Assembly (NCBI GenBank): GCA_006969745.1
Contig: CP030886.1
Span: forward strand, 1,585,234-1,649,233
DNA length: 64,000 bases
Origin: Cytophagaceae bacterium
GTDB taxonomy: Bacteria; Bacteroidota; Bacteroidia; Cytophagales; Cyclobacteriaceae
Reading direction: 5' to 3'
The position numbers were made by a program, and so were the translations under genes. The notes beneath the pieces are model-generated. The model saw only the letters and a program-made list of their open reading frames with translations. It was not told the DNA's origin and searched no databases. Shown in pieces: positions 26,350 to 33,876 of this stretch (its first letter is position 1; each line of letters starts with the position of its first letter).

Positions 26350-27458
26350 AAGGGTGAGCCATGAGTCTGCTTCATCAGAAATTTAGCAAATGGACGGAAG
26401 CGTTTACCGAGGGCTATAGTCGAAGCAGAAACAACCCCAGAGCCAAACAATCTTTGTATTTTCCTTCCTGCCCACATCCGACGTGCGAAAAGTGCATTCC
26501 AGCACTTGATATATTCTTTTTCCATTTGAAATCGTGAAGAATCTCCTTTCAAATGAATAGAGACTAATTTGATGAGGACTTTTGAAGAATGTAATGCCAT
26601 CGCCATACCGTTACCACAAAGTGGGGTTATCATTCCGGCAGAATCTCCGCTCATGAGAATATGATTGTAGACAGGTTCTTTCTTCTCGAATGTAATCTCA
26701 TTTATTACTTCCGGCTTGTCGAACAATATCTCAGAGTGATTCAGTATTTTCCGAAGATGTGGATTCTCACTTAGCAATTCTCTTTCCATCTCCGGGATAG
26801 ATCCAAATCTTTTTAAGTTAGATCTATGAGATAAATAGCAGAGATTGAAGGTGTCATTTTCCACTCTGCTGATACCACAGTATCCTTTAGGAAAATTATG
26901 AAGAGCGATTTCATCGGTTTTGGCTTCATCGGTTTTTAGGTGATATTTTACTCCGATATACGGAGATCTTTTATCAATGAAAGATCGATTCATTTGTTTG
27001 TCCAGCATGCTTCTTTTTCCAAAAGCACCTATGACAACCTTCGCTTGATGTTCGGCTCCTGATTTGGTGGAGATTGTAAATTCATTGGACTCGAAATCAG
27101 ATTTAATCACTCGGTCATGAACTATTTTGACGCCTTCATTCTTTGCTATTTCTGCGAGCCAGTTATCCATCTGATACCTGCTAATACCAAATCCACCTAA
27201 ATCAAGCGGCATCCGAAGACTAGTACCAGCGATTGATGTTAAATGAAACTGCGTAATTTTCGCAGGATTGAGTACTTCGGGATAAAGATTATGCTCACGT
27301 AGAAAGGGTATCACCTCGTTGGAAATGTATTCCCCACATACCCTATGAAATGGATACTTCTTTTCCTCGAAAAGCCAAACACTAAAGCCTTCGCGTTTAA
27401 GCAGAATTGCATTTACCAAGCCAGCCAGACCTCCACCGATTACGATCACATCTTTCAC
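26346..27458 (-). CDS. FAD-dependent oxidoreductase of the geranylgeranyl-reductase type
   Basis: 370 residues starting at GTG. FAD-binding DVIVIGGGLAGLVNAILLKR, then the YPFHRVCGEYIS motif (PxxYxx-C-GE type) of the geranylgeranyl reductase/halogenase-like group, and the GDSAGMITPLCGNGMAMAL FAD motif. In type III PKS clusters such proteins are thought to oxidise the ring (to a quinone) or reduce the prenyl chain. Which reaction applies here cannot be decided from sequence. Part of the five-gene block 23.1-27.5 kb. Confidence 0.8.
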   Translation of the reverse strand: MKDVIVIGGGLAGLVNAILLKREGFSVWLFEEKKYPFHRVCGEYISNEVIPFLREHNLYPEVLNPAKITQFHLTSIAGTSLRMPLDLGGFGISRYQMDNWLAEIAKNEGVKIVHDRVIKSDFESNEFTISTKSGAEHQAKVVIGAFGKRSMLDKQMNRSFIDKRSPYIGVKYHLKTDEAKTDEIALHNFPKGYCGISRVENDTFNLCYLSHRSNLKRFGSIPEMERELLSENPHLRKILNHSEILFDKPEVINEITFEKKEPVYNHILMSGDSAGMITPLCGNGMAMALHSSKVLIKLVSIHLKGDSSRFQMEKEYIKCWNALFARRMWAGRKIQRLFGSGVVSASTIALGKRFRPFAKFLMKQTHGSPF

Positions 27459-27481
27459 TTCTCGAAAATATGGAAATAAAA

Positions 27482-27505
27482 AAGCCCGTCTTTGCAGACG
27501 GGCTT
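27482..27505. terminator. bidirectional terminator
   Basis: AAGCCCGTCT ttgc AGACGGGCTT, a perfect 10-bp stem, with A run left and T run right, between the protease stop and the FAD reductase start. Confidence 0.88.
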
Positions 27506-27526
27506 ACTTTTTTTAATCAAAATATT

Positions 27527-28993
27527 TTAAAGTCCTAATCCATAATGAGCTTTGCTACCATCCGGATAGATTCCCTCTATGAGAATACCGTCAGTTCTGG
27601 TTCTACTGAAATAGTTTTCCAAGTCTCGAATATTCCTGATTTCTTCATTATCAATGCCCGTGATTATAAAGCCTTCTTTCATACGTACATCTCTCCACTT
27701 GCCATCACCCAATTCAGTAATTTGTACGCCACCATCAATGCCCAGGCGATCCTTGAGTTCACTTGAAACATCTGCAAAAGTTGCTCCTTCAATTTTGAAT
27801 TCTGAAGCTAACTCGATTACATCTAATGTCCCTTCCTCATTTCGCAATTTGGCGATGACCAGCTTTTCCCTTCCGTCTCTTATAAATTTCACTTCAACTT
27901 CGTCTCCAGGACGCTTTACGGCCACCTGTTCTTGAAGCTGAGCAACATTATTTACAGGTTTATCATCGATAGCAATGATGACGTCTCCACGCTCAATACC
28001 AGCTCGGTCAGCGGCTTTTCCCTGGATAACTCCATTGACGTAAATTCCTTTTAGTACGCTCAAATTGTTTTGCTCCGCGACTTGTGCATTTACATCGTAA
28101 ATGGTTATTCCCAGAAGAGCTCTTTGGACCTTGCCGTACTCAATTAAATCGCTGACTACCTTTTTGACCAAAGAAACAGGTACCGCGAAAGAATACCCTG
28201 CAAAAGCCCCGGAAGGAGATGCTATAGCGGTGTTTATACCTACTAGCTCGCCTCGAAGATTAACTAAAGCACCGCCGCTATTTCCAGGATTGACAGCTGC
28301 GTCGGTCTGAATGAATGACTCAATCTTGTAATCACCATTCAAAATATTGATATTCCTTCCTTTTGCACTTATTATTCCTGCAGTTACGGTGGATCTAAAT
28401 TCATAAGGATTTCCGATTGCTAAAACCCACTCGCCGATATTGATTTGATCCGAATCTCCGTAGCGAATTGCTGCCAGGTTTTCCTCGTCGATCTTCAACA
28501 CTGCAAGATCTGTATTACCATCAATGCCCACTACCTCTGCTTGGTAGCTTCGATTATCATTTAAAACAACTTCGATTTCATCAGCATTTTCAACCACGTG
28601 GTTATTAGTAACAATGAAGCCGTCGGGGGAGATTACCACACCGGATCCCGCTCCTCTGGATTCTCCTCCTCTTCGCTCGTATCTCTCACCGAAGTAATCC
28701 TTAAAAAAATCGTTGAATGGACTATTAGCCCGCATTCCATTGCGATAAGTTGTGCGGATATGCACAACCGAACTAGTAGCATTTTTTGCTGCGAAAACGA
28801 AGTTCAGCCCATCAGGCACAATGAAGTCTGCAGAATCAAAAACATAGTTAGTAAGGCTCACCGGATTCTGTTGTTCCGTGCTAGATTGGATGATTGTTTC
28901 TTTTGGGGCAATAATCGAGAACCCTATCACTGCGACAATACCTCCGAAAAGAGAGCTAAACATCATCGCAAGTATTAAATTTCTTTTACTCAT
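27527..28993 (-). CDS. Do/HtrA-family periplasmic serine protease (DegP-like)
   Basis: 488 residues. N-terminal membrane anchor or signal (LILAMMFSSLFGGIVAVIGF), trypsin-like domain with His in FIVTNNHVVENADE, Asp in GNTDLAVLKI and Ser in DAAVNPGNSGGALVN, followed by two PDZ domains (from about residue 290 and 390). Degrades or refolds damaged envelope proteins. Monocistronic; it stands next to hsp20, which fits a stress-protein neighbourhood. Confidence 0.95.
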   Translation of the reverse strand: MSKRNLILAMMFSSLFGGIVAVIGFSIIAPKETIIQSSTEQQNPVSLTNYVFDSADFIVPDGLNFVFAAKNATSSVVHIRTTYRNGMRANSPFNDFFKDYFGERYERRGGESRGAGSGVVISPDGFIVTNNHVVENADEIEVVLNDNRSYQAEVVGIDGNTDLAVLKIDEENLAAIRYGDSDQINIGEWVLAIGNPYEFRSTVTAGIISAKGRNINILNGDYKIESFIQTDAAVNPGNSGGALVNLRGELVGINTAIASPSGAFAGYSFAVPVSLVKKVVSDLIEYGKVQRALLGITIYDVNAQVAEQNNLSVLKGIYVNGVIQGKAADRAGIERGDVIIAIDDKPVNNVAQLQEQVAVKRPGDEVEVKFIRDGREKLVIAKLRNEEGTLDVIELASEFKIEGATFADVSSELKDRLGIDGGVQITELGDGKWRDVRMKEGFIITGIDNEEIRNIRDLENYFSRTRTDGILIEGIYPDGSKAHYGLGL

Positions 28994-29085
28994 ATGTCAA
29001 TCCTATTTTGCTAATGATTATACCGTAAAACTGTACATATAGTTTTGCTAAATGGAAGAATGGAGAATAACATTAACCATTCTTA

Positions 29086-29114
29086 ACAAAAAAGGCGCCC
29101 GCAATGCGAACGCC
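29086..29114 (-). terminator. terminator of hsp20
   Basis: On the reverse strand GGCGTTCGC att GCGGGCGCC, a 9-bp stem with G-U pairs, followed by a run of T. Confidence 0.8.
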
Positions 29115-29135
29115 CTAATCACCTACTCAAAACAC

Positions 29136-29564
29136 TTACTTAACTGCTATTTGCTTTTTAGTTGCTTTCTTTTCATCCTTTGGTAAGGTGATGGTCAAAA
29201 TACCATCTTGGTAAGAAGCATCCACTTTTTCTTTGTTGATTACGTCTGGCAAGTAGAATGTTCTATTAAAAGATCCATAGTAACTTTCTACGCTGTGGAA
29301 GTTTTTTTCCTTCTTCTCATTTTCAAACTTTCTCTCGCCGCTTACAGTAATCTGATCGTCATTAAGGTCGATGTTGAAATCACCTTTTTTCATACCAGGA
29401 ACATGAAGTTGAATTTCAAATTCCTTTTCAGATTCTGCAATGTCTACTTTAGGTGAAAATGATGGTACAGTTCCACCTACAAAGTCATCGTTAAAAAATC
29501 TGTCTACGAAACTTTTAAAGTTCGTAGGCCTGTAATCGTTTGTGTTGTACTTAATAAGTCCCAT
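29136..29564 (-). CDS. Hsp20/alpha-crystallin small heat-shock protein
   Basis: 142 residues. The alpha-crystallin domain runs from VDIAESEKEFEIQLHVPGMK through YYGSFNRTFYLPDVINKEKV to the conserved DGILTITLPKDEKK, with a short Lys-rich tail. Cytosolic ATP-independent chaperone that forms oligomers and holds unfolded proteins. The upstream region contains a 12-bp perfect direct repeat, annotated separately. Confidence 0.93.
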   Translation of the reverse strand: MGLIKYNTNDYRPTNFKSFVDRFFNDDFVGGTVPSFSPKVDIAESEKEFEIQLHVPGMKKGDFNIDLNDDQITVSGERKFENEKKEKNFHSVESYYGSFNRTFYLPDVINKEKVDASYQDGILTITLPKDEKKATKKQIAVK

Positions 29565-29647
29565 TTTCCTAAGATTTTAAGTTTTAAATTCAATTTCTGA
29601 TTACCCAATGATCGAATTTTGTACCAATCCAGATAATGCATTATTTT

Positions 29648-29700
29648 CATGTCATTATGTCTGTTATTTTGAATTTTCGTCAAATTAACATGTCATTATG
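29648..29700 (-). promoter_or_regulatory. 12-bp direct repeat upstream of hsp20
   Basis: CATAATGACATG (reverse strand) occurs at 29689-29700 and 29648-29659, 41 bp apart, close to four helical turns, and 84-136 bp upstream of the hsp20 start. Likely a pair of regulator sites. It could instead be chance in AT-rich DNA or serve the divergent tRNA unit. Confidence 0.4.
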
Positions 29701-29749
29701 GCGTGTTTTATGGAATTTGAGGAGAAGAAAAAAAATTTGATAGAGTGCG

Positions 29750-29780
29750 TTGAGAATTGTAAAAGGGATGTTTACATTTG
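29750..29780 (+). promoter_or_regulatory. tRNA-Asn promoter (Bacteroidota type)
   Basis: TTG at 29750-29752, 20 bp, then TACATTTG at 29773-29780, matching TTG-N(17-23)-TAnnTTTG. The tRNA 5' end is 18 bp downstream. Confidence 0.8.
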
Positions 29781-29798
29781 CACTCCTTTTAGGAAAAT

Positions 29799-29872
29799 TC
29801 TCCCTTAGCTCAGCTGGTTAGAGCATCTGACTGTTAATCAGAGGGTCCTTGGTTCGAGCCCAAGAGGGAGAG
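29799..29872 (+). tRNA. tRNA-Asn (anticodon GTT)
   Basis: Complete cloverleaf: acceptor TCTCCCT/AGGGAGA, D-arm GCTC/GAGC, anticodon stem TCTGA/TCAGA around CTGTTAA (anticodon GTT), T-arm CTTGG TTCGAGC CCAAG, discriminator G. CCA is not encoded. 74 nt. Confidence 0.97.
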
Positions 29873-29875
29873 CAG

Positions 29876-29907
29876 AAGCCTAGCAGAAATGTTAGGCTTT
29901 TCTTTTT
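29876..29907 (+). terminator. tRNA-Asn terminator
   Basis: AAGCCTA gcagaaatgt TAGGCTT followed by a T-rich tract with one C, starting 4 bp after the tRNA. Confidence 0.75.
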
Positions 29908-29930
29908 AGGTATAAAAAAATCGAACCCTT

Positions 29931-29998
29931 AGGGTCCTTGGGTGGGACGCCACTCCGACGGTTCGCCGCAGCGATCGAGCCCAAGAGGGAGAGCAGAA
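29931..29998 (+). repeat. partial tRNA-Asn copy with a 33-base insertion in the T-loop
   Basis: AGGGTCCTTGG (29931-29941) and TCGAGCCCAAGAGGGAG followed by AGCAGAA (29975-29998) repeat the T-arm, acceptor 3' strand and 3' flank of the intact tRNA-Asn 110 bp upstream. Between them lies a 33-base insertion beginning GTGGGACGCCACTCCGA, the same core as the insertion in the tRNA-Ala copies at 3.1-3.5 kb, followed by a CGG TTCG CCG hairpin. It lacks the D and anticodon arms, so it cannot be a tRNA. Confidence 0.88.
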
Positions 29999-30200
29999 TT
30001 TTCTACAAATAGGCAAAGTTCCGAATTAATCTGTACGGCAAGACGTTGACTATACTGCGGACCACTGGATCAAGTAGCTCAACTCGTGGTAACTTACTTG
30101 ACACCATATCCTTCGTCGACCTCTCAAATAGCACCAAGAAAATCAATGTCTTTTAAAGACGTGCCATTTCCTGGCTAGGACTTGAGCTAAAAAATGTAAT

Positions 30201-30761
30201 ATGAAGTTGTACATAAAATATATGGTAAGTCTTCGCTGCAAAATGCTGGTAAAAGAGGAATTGAAAAAGCTTGGGCTCAAATACGTAAAGGTCGATCTTG
30301 GTGTAGTCGAAATAATGGAAGATATTACTATCGATCAACAAACTTTATTGAACAAGAATCTTTTAGCTTCAGGTCTAGAGCTGCTCGAGGACAAAAAGAG
30401 CATTTTAATAGAGAAGATTAAAAATGTGATTACCGAAATGATTCACTACTCAAGCGAGGTACCTAAGGTGAATTATTCTGATTATATAAGTGAAAGGTTA
30501 GATTACGACTATACATATCTTGCTAATACGTTTTCTGAAGTAAAAGGAATCACTATCCAGCAGTTTATCATTATCAATAAAATTGAAAGAGTAAAAGAGC
30601 TATTGCTGTATGACGAGCTTTCGCTTTCCGAAATTGCCCACAAACTTCATTACAGCAGTGTAGCTCATTTATCCAATCAATTCAAAAAAATCACTGGTCT
30701 CACTCCTACCTTTTATAAACAGTTAAAAGAGAAAAGGAAGGGAAACCTTGAGGACTTGTAA
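30201..30761 (+). CDS. AraC-family regulator with ferredoxin-like N-terminal domain
   Basis: 186 residues. The N-terminal 65 residues (YMVSLRCKMLVKEELKKLGL, VDLGVVEIMEDITIDQQTLL) have the beta-alpha-beta pattern of an HMA-like ferredoxin fold with a Cys at position 13. Residues about 95-180 form the double helix-turn-helix of AraC proteins (LANTFSEVKGITIQQFII and LSLSEIAHKLHYSSVAHLSN, ending FKKITGLTPTFYK). AraC proteins bind direct repeats spaced about 21 bp, exactly the spacing of the five operator modules that begin 49 bp after this gene. I infer that it is their regulator. Confidence 0.88.
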   Translation: MKLYIKYMVSLRCKMLVKEELKKLGLKYVKVDLGVVEIMEDITIDQQTLLNKNLLASGLELLEDKKSILIEKIKNVITEMIHYSSEVPKVNYSDYISERLDYDYTYLANTFSEVKGITIQQFIIINKIERVKELLLYDELSLSEIAHKLHYSSVAHLSNQFKKITGLTPTFYKQLKEKRKGNLEDL

Positions 30762-30800
30762 CTAAACTAAAATCACGCCAACCATAATTCTTCCGAAACA

Positions 30801-30865
30801 TGAGATATATGTAATAGGCTCTTCAAGATGTGTAAAGCAATTATGATGGAGTGATGTCACCTTTG
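30801..30865 (+). promoter_or_regulatory. operator-promoter module A
   Basis: TGTAA at 30810-30814 and again at 30831-30835 (21 bp apart), then CACCTTTG with TTTG at 30862-30865, 31 bp after the second half-site. Drives the small membrane protein at 30889. The second half-site covers the -33 position, as for an activator contacting RNA polymerase. Confidence 0.75.
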
Positions 30866-30888
30866 ATCTCCAGTCAGCGTCTACATTC

Positions 30889-31068
30889 ATGCGAAAAAAC
30901 CTAGTTAGGAAGATGTCATCTATCATCATAGTAATCACGATCATCGTTTGGGCCATTGGTTTTTGGGGATATTGGGGAATTACTCATACAGTTATTGTCA
31001 TGGTACTGATAATAGCTGCTTTTGTCATGTTCTTTATCCGAATGATAAATGGGGATGATTTTTTATGA
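30889..31068 (+). CDS. small two-helix membrane protein, lmo0937/DUF5670-like
   Basis: 59 residues, MRKNLVRKMSS then two hydrophobic helices (IIIVITIIVWAIGFWGYWGI and HTVIVMVLIIAAFVMFFIRM) and a short acidic tail. The pattern of a WAIGF-containing helix followed by an isoleucine-rich one resembles lmo0937-family stress membrane proteins. It starts 24 bp after the -7 box of module A, which strongly supports it as a real gene. Confidence 0.7.
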   Translation: MRKNLVRKMSSIIIVITIIVWAIGFWGYWGITHTVIVMVLIIAAFVMFFIRMINGDDFL

Positions 31069-31110
31069 GAAGAAATGTATTCTGCACTAAGTAATCAAAG
31101 GAAACCAACC

Positions 31111-31174
31111 TATGAAATGTGTAACATTCTATCAAATCAATGTAATACTTCGATCAAGAGAAACATCACCTTTA
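31111..31174 (+). promoter_or_regulatory. operator-promoter module B
   Basis: TGTAA at 31120-31124 and 31141-31145 (21 bp apart), then CACCTTTA with TTTA at 31171-31174, 30 bp after the second half-site. No start codon follows before a terminator, so it seems to drive a small RNA. Confidence 0.7.
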
Positions 31175-31179
31175 CAAAA

Positions 31180-31240
31180 GAATTTCTAATATTCAAATCT
31201 CTTAAGGTTTAGGGCAAGACAACTCATCTTGCCCTTTTTT
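31180..31240 (+). ncRNA. putative small RNA driven by module B
   Basis: From the predicted start near 31180 to the terminator GGGCAAGA caactca TCTTGCCC plus six T (31212-31240) there are about 60 nt without ATG or a credible ORF. The body is AT-rich, a plausible pairing region. The alternative is that the terminator simply ends the preceding membrane-protein transcript. Confidence 0.4.
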
Positions 31241-31295
31241 GCTTTCATTCTGGCTCATTGCCTAATTTTTGTTTCTGACGGTGCGCTGCATAACA

Positions 31296-31359
31296 TGTGA
31301 TATATGTAACCCATATGCGGAGAAGTGTAATGTGTTTAAGAGATGAGTAATGACCTTTG
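31296..31359 (+). promoter_or_regulatory. operator-promoter module C
   Basis: TGTAA at 31305-31309 and 31326-31330 (21 bp apart), then GACCTTTG with TTTG at 31356-31359. Precedes the 59-residue protein and, by read-through, the DUF1611-racemase-M15 operon. Confidence 0.75.
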
Positions 31360-31417
31360 CTTTCAATCAAATGGTCATATTGACCTGAATGTTTTCAGAC
31401 GATTTAAAAATTAAGAG

Positions 31418-31597
31418 ATGGCTAGGATATTAACACCCAATATTTATAAAGAAGGCGATACAGTATCTCCGAAATCAAATCCAAAACTCAAGTTAATAAT
31501 AAGGAGATATGTAGATAGAATCTACTACTGTAAGGACCCCAAAGACGATGCGGGAAAGGAGTATGCATTTTTCGAAAGAGAGATTCAACTGACATAA
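31418..31597 (+). CDS. small hypothetical protein, weakly YodC/DUF2158-like
   Basis: 59 residues, MARILTPNIYKEGDTVSPKS, then KLKLIIRRYVDRIYYC and EYAFFEREIQLT. The GD-V-x-PKSNPK start and the WYYC-like strand loosely resemble YodC-type small SH3-like domains; this is a by-eye impression. It begins 59 bp after the -7 box of module C and 70 bp before DUF1611 on the same strand. Confidence 0.6.
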   Translation: MARILTPNIYKEGDTVSPKSNPKLKLIIRRYVDRIYYCKDPKDDAGKEYAFFEREIQLT

Positions 31598-31667
31598 TCT
31601 CAGAGTCTTTAAATCGCTAATAAATAAAGTTGCCAACTACTTATTTCAACAACTGTAAGCACAAGAA

Positions 31668-32756
31668 ATGAAAATAACTGCACTAGTATATAGCGAAAAT
31701 GAATTGGGGCAGATTGATGGCAAAGTCGCCAATGGCCTCATTAGGTACTCTGAAAAATATCAAATTGTGGGTGTGGTGGACAGTACAAAGAAAGGGCTGG
31801 ATGCCGGAGAGTATTTGGACGGTATTAAAAACGGAATCCCTGTTTTTGGCAGCCTTCATGATGCCATTGAATCACTTGATACGATTCCCGAGTGCTTCAT
31901 ATATGGGATAGCCTCGCTAGAATCTTTTCTGAGCAAAGACCAACGAAAAGTGATTATCCAAGCCATGAAAATGGGCATGAACATTGTTAATGGCTTACCT
32001 GAATACTTTTCTGAGGATAAAGAGTTTGCTAAAACCGCAGATAAATATGGTGTCAGTATAAATGACATTAGAAAACCACCTTCAAGAAAAGATTTACACA
32101 TTTATTCAGGTCGAATTCGTTATGTCAAAACTCCAATAATTAGCGTATTTGGTACCGACTGTGCTGTTGGGAAAAGAACGACAGCCGTAAAATTGGTAGA
32201 AGCCCTGACTCTGGAAGGAATCAATGCGGTATTCATTTCTACTGGTCAAACAGGTCTCCTTCAAGGATCAAAATATGGTATTGCAATTGATGTTTTAAGT
32301 TCAGGATATTCAACCGGAGAAGTGGAGAATGCTATCTTAGAAGCACTAGAAAATGAAAATCCAGATATCATTGTGGTGGAAGGACAAGGTGCTTTAAGTC
32401 ATCCTGCATTTACCTCTTCTTGTGCAATTGTACGTGGCGCTTTACCTCATGCTTTTATGCTTCAACACCCACCGAAAAGAGTCAACCATTGCGACTACCC
32501 TGAAATCCCAATGCCGTCTCTGGAGAGTGAAATTGACTTAATCGAATCCTTCTCAAAATCCAGAGTCATCGCTATCACACTCAATCATGAGGACATGACA
32601 GATGAAGAGGTGAATGAAACGGTTATTGAATACGAAAACAAACATATGCTTCCTACTACAGACGTACTAAAGCATGGTTGTGATAAGTTAGTCAGCCATC
32701 TGTTTAAACTATTCCCTAAGCTTTCTCAGAAAAGGAGGCTTCATGTCAACTCCTGA
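31668..32756 (+). CDS. DUF1611 protein, DgcN-like D-amino-acid N-acetyltransferase family
   Basis: 362 residues. N-terminal Rossmann-like half (ITALVYSENELGQIDGKVAN, IVGVVDSTKKGLDAGEYLDG) and C-terminal P-loop half with SVFGTDCAVGKRTTAVKLVE, VEGQGALSHPAF and MLQHPPKRVNH. This is the DUF1611 family, for which DgcN, a D-glutamate N-acetyltransferase acting before a racemase, has been described. Here the next gene is a PLP racemase, consistent with D-amino-acid conversion. It overlaps that gene by 14 bp. Confidence 0.82.
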   Translation: MKITALVYSENELGQIDGKVANGLIRYSEKYQIVGVVDSTKKGLDAGEYLDGIKNGIPVFGSLHDAIESLDTIPECFIYGIASLESFLSKDQRKVIIQAMKMGMNIVNGLPEYFSEDKEFAKTADKYGVSINDIRKPPSRKDLHIYSGRIRYVKTPIISVFGTDCAVGKRTTAVKLVEALTLEGINAVFISTGQTGLLQGSKYGIAIDVLSSGYSTGEVENAILEALENENPDIIVVEGQGALSHPAFTSSCAIVRGALPHAFMLQHPPKRVNHCDYPEIPMPSLESEIDLIESFSKSRVIAITLNHEDMTDEEVNETVIEYENKHMLPTTDVLKHGCDKLVSHLFKLFPKLSQKRRLHVNS

Positions 32757-33876
32757 AATAATAATAGACCTTGATAAGATCGCTCACAATGTTCGCACAC
32801 TCAAGAAATTATACAGTACACGCGGAATTAGCATTGCCGGTGTTACCAAAGTAATGTCAGGGAATGCACGTTTGGCTAAAATTCTGGTTCAGAATGGCCT
32901 GGAGATTTTGGCAGATTCCAGAATAACCAATATCAAAAAAATGTGGTGTGATGGAGTGAATGCCAAATTTGTTTTACTCAGAACATTGCTGAGTGAAGTT
33001 GAGGAAGTAGTAAAATATGCTCACATCAGTTTAAATAGTGATCTTTCGATTATTCGTGCACTTTCAAAAGCAGCAGAAAAAAAGAACACTGTTCACCAAA
33101 TTATTTTAATGATTGAGTTGGGCGATTTACGAGAAGGCATTATGCCTATTGAGCTAAACGATGTGGTTAGGGATATTCTGAAACTTCAGGGAATCAAGCT
33201 GGTAGGAATAGGGACAAATCTAGCCTGTTTTGCCGGTGTGAAGCCTGATGAAAAGAAAATGCGACAACTTTCATCCATCGCTGAAGATTTGGAAAAGAGG
33301 TTCAGTATTTCATTACCCATAATTTCTGGTGGCAACTCAGCCAACTACAATTGGTTTATGTCAACAACCGACTTAGGCAGAATCAACCATCTGCGAGTGG
33401 GAGAATCCTTGTATTTAGGATGCGAACCCTTGGAGAAATTGCCCATACCTGAGCTATCTATAGATGCTTTCACCTTATACGCTGAGGTAATTGAATCGGG
33501 AATGAAACCATCAGCACCTAAGGGAGAAACAGGAATGGATGCTTTCGGAAGTAAGCCTGAATTTAAAGATTATGGTTCAGTCCAAAGAGCTATTCTGGCC
33601 ATTGGAAAACAAGATGTAATGACCGATGGACTGACACCGCCAATTGGTATGACTATAATAGGTGCAAATAGCGATCACTTAATTCTAAATACACATAAAA
33701 CGAACCTGAAGGTAGGTGACACGGTGGCATTTAGCATTAATTACGGTTCATTACTTTCCGTCATGCATTCCAACACAGTAGCAAAAAAATATGTCCAAAC
33801 AACAAATGACAGCCGAGTACTGTCGAATAGTAGAGGAAAAAGACTTACGCCACAAACAACTTTTTCCGGCAGTTGA
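32743..33876 (+). CDS. PLP-dependent alanine/ornithine racemase-family protein
   Basis: 377 residues. TIM-barrel entry PEIIIDLDKIAHNVRTLKKL with the PLP Lys in ISIAGVTKVMSGN, IELGDLREGI, PIISGGNSANYNW and INHLRVGESLYLG are typical of the Orr/YhfX-like racemase group. A strong AAAGGAGG lies 5 bp before the ATG, unusual for Bacteroidota, where SD sequences are often weak. It probably racemises a D/L amino acid or its N-acetyl form made by the DUF1611 enzyme. Substrate unknown. Confidence 0.85.
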   Translation: MSTPEIIIDLDKIAHNVRTLKKLYSTRGISIAGVTKVMSGNARLAKILVQNGLEILADSRITNIKKMWCDGVNAKFVLLRTLLSEVEEVVKYAHISLNSDLSIIRALSKAAEKKNTVHQIILMIELGDLREGIMPIELNDVVRDILKLQGIKLVGIGTNLACFAGVKPDEKKMRQLSSIAEDLEKRFSISLPIISGGNSANYNWFMSTTDLGRINHLRVGESLYLGCEPLEKLPIPELSIDAFTLYAEVIESGMKPSAPKGETGMDAFGSKPEFKDYGSVQRAILAIGKQDVMTDGLTPPIGMTIIGANSDHLILNTHKTNLKVGDTVAFSINYGSLLSVMHSNTVAKKYVQTTNDSRVLSNSRGKRLTPQTTFSGS

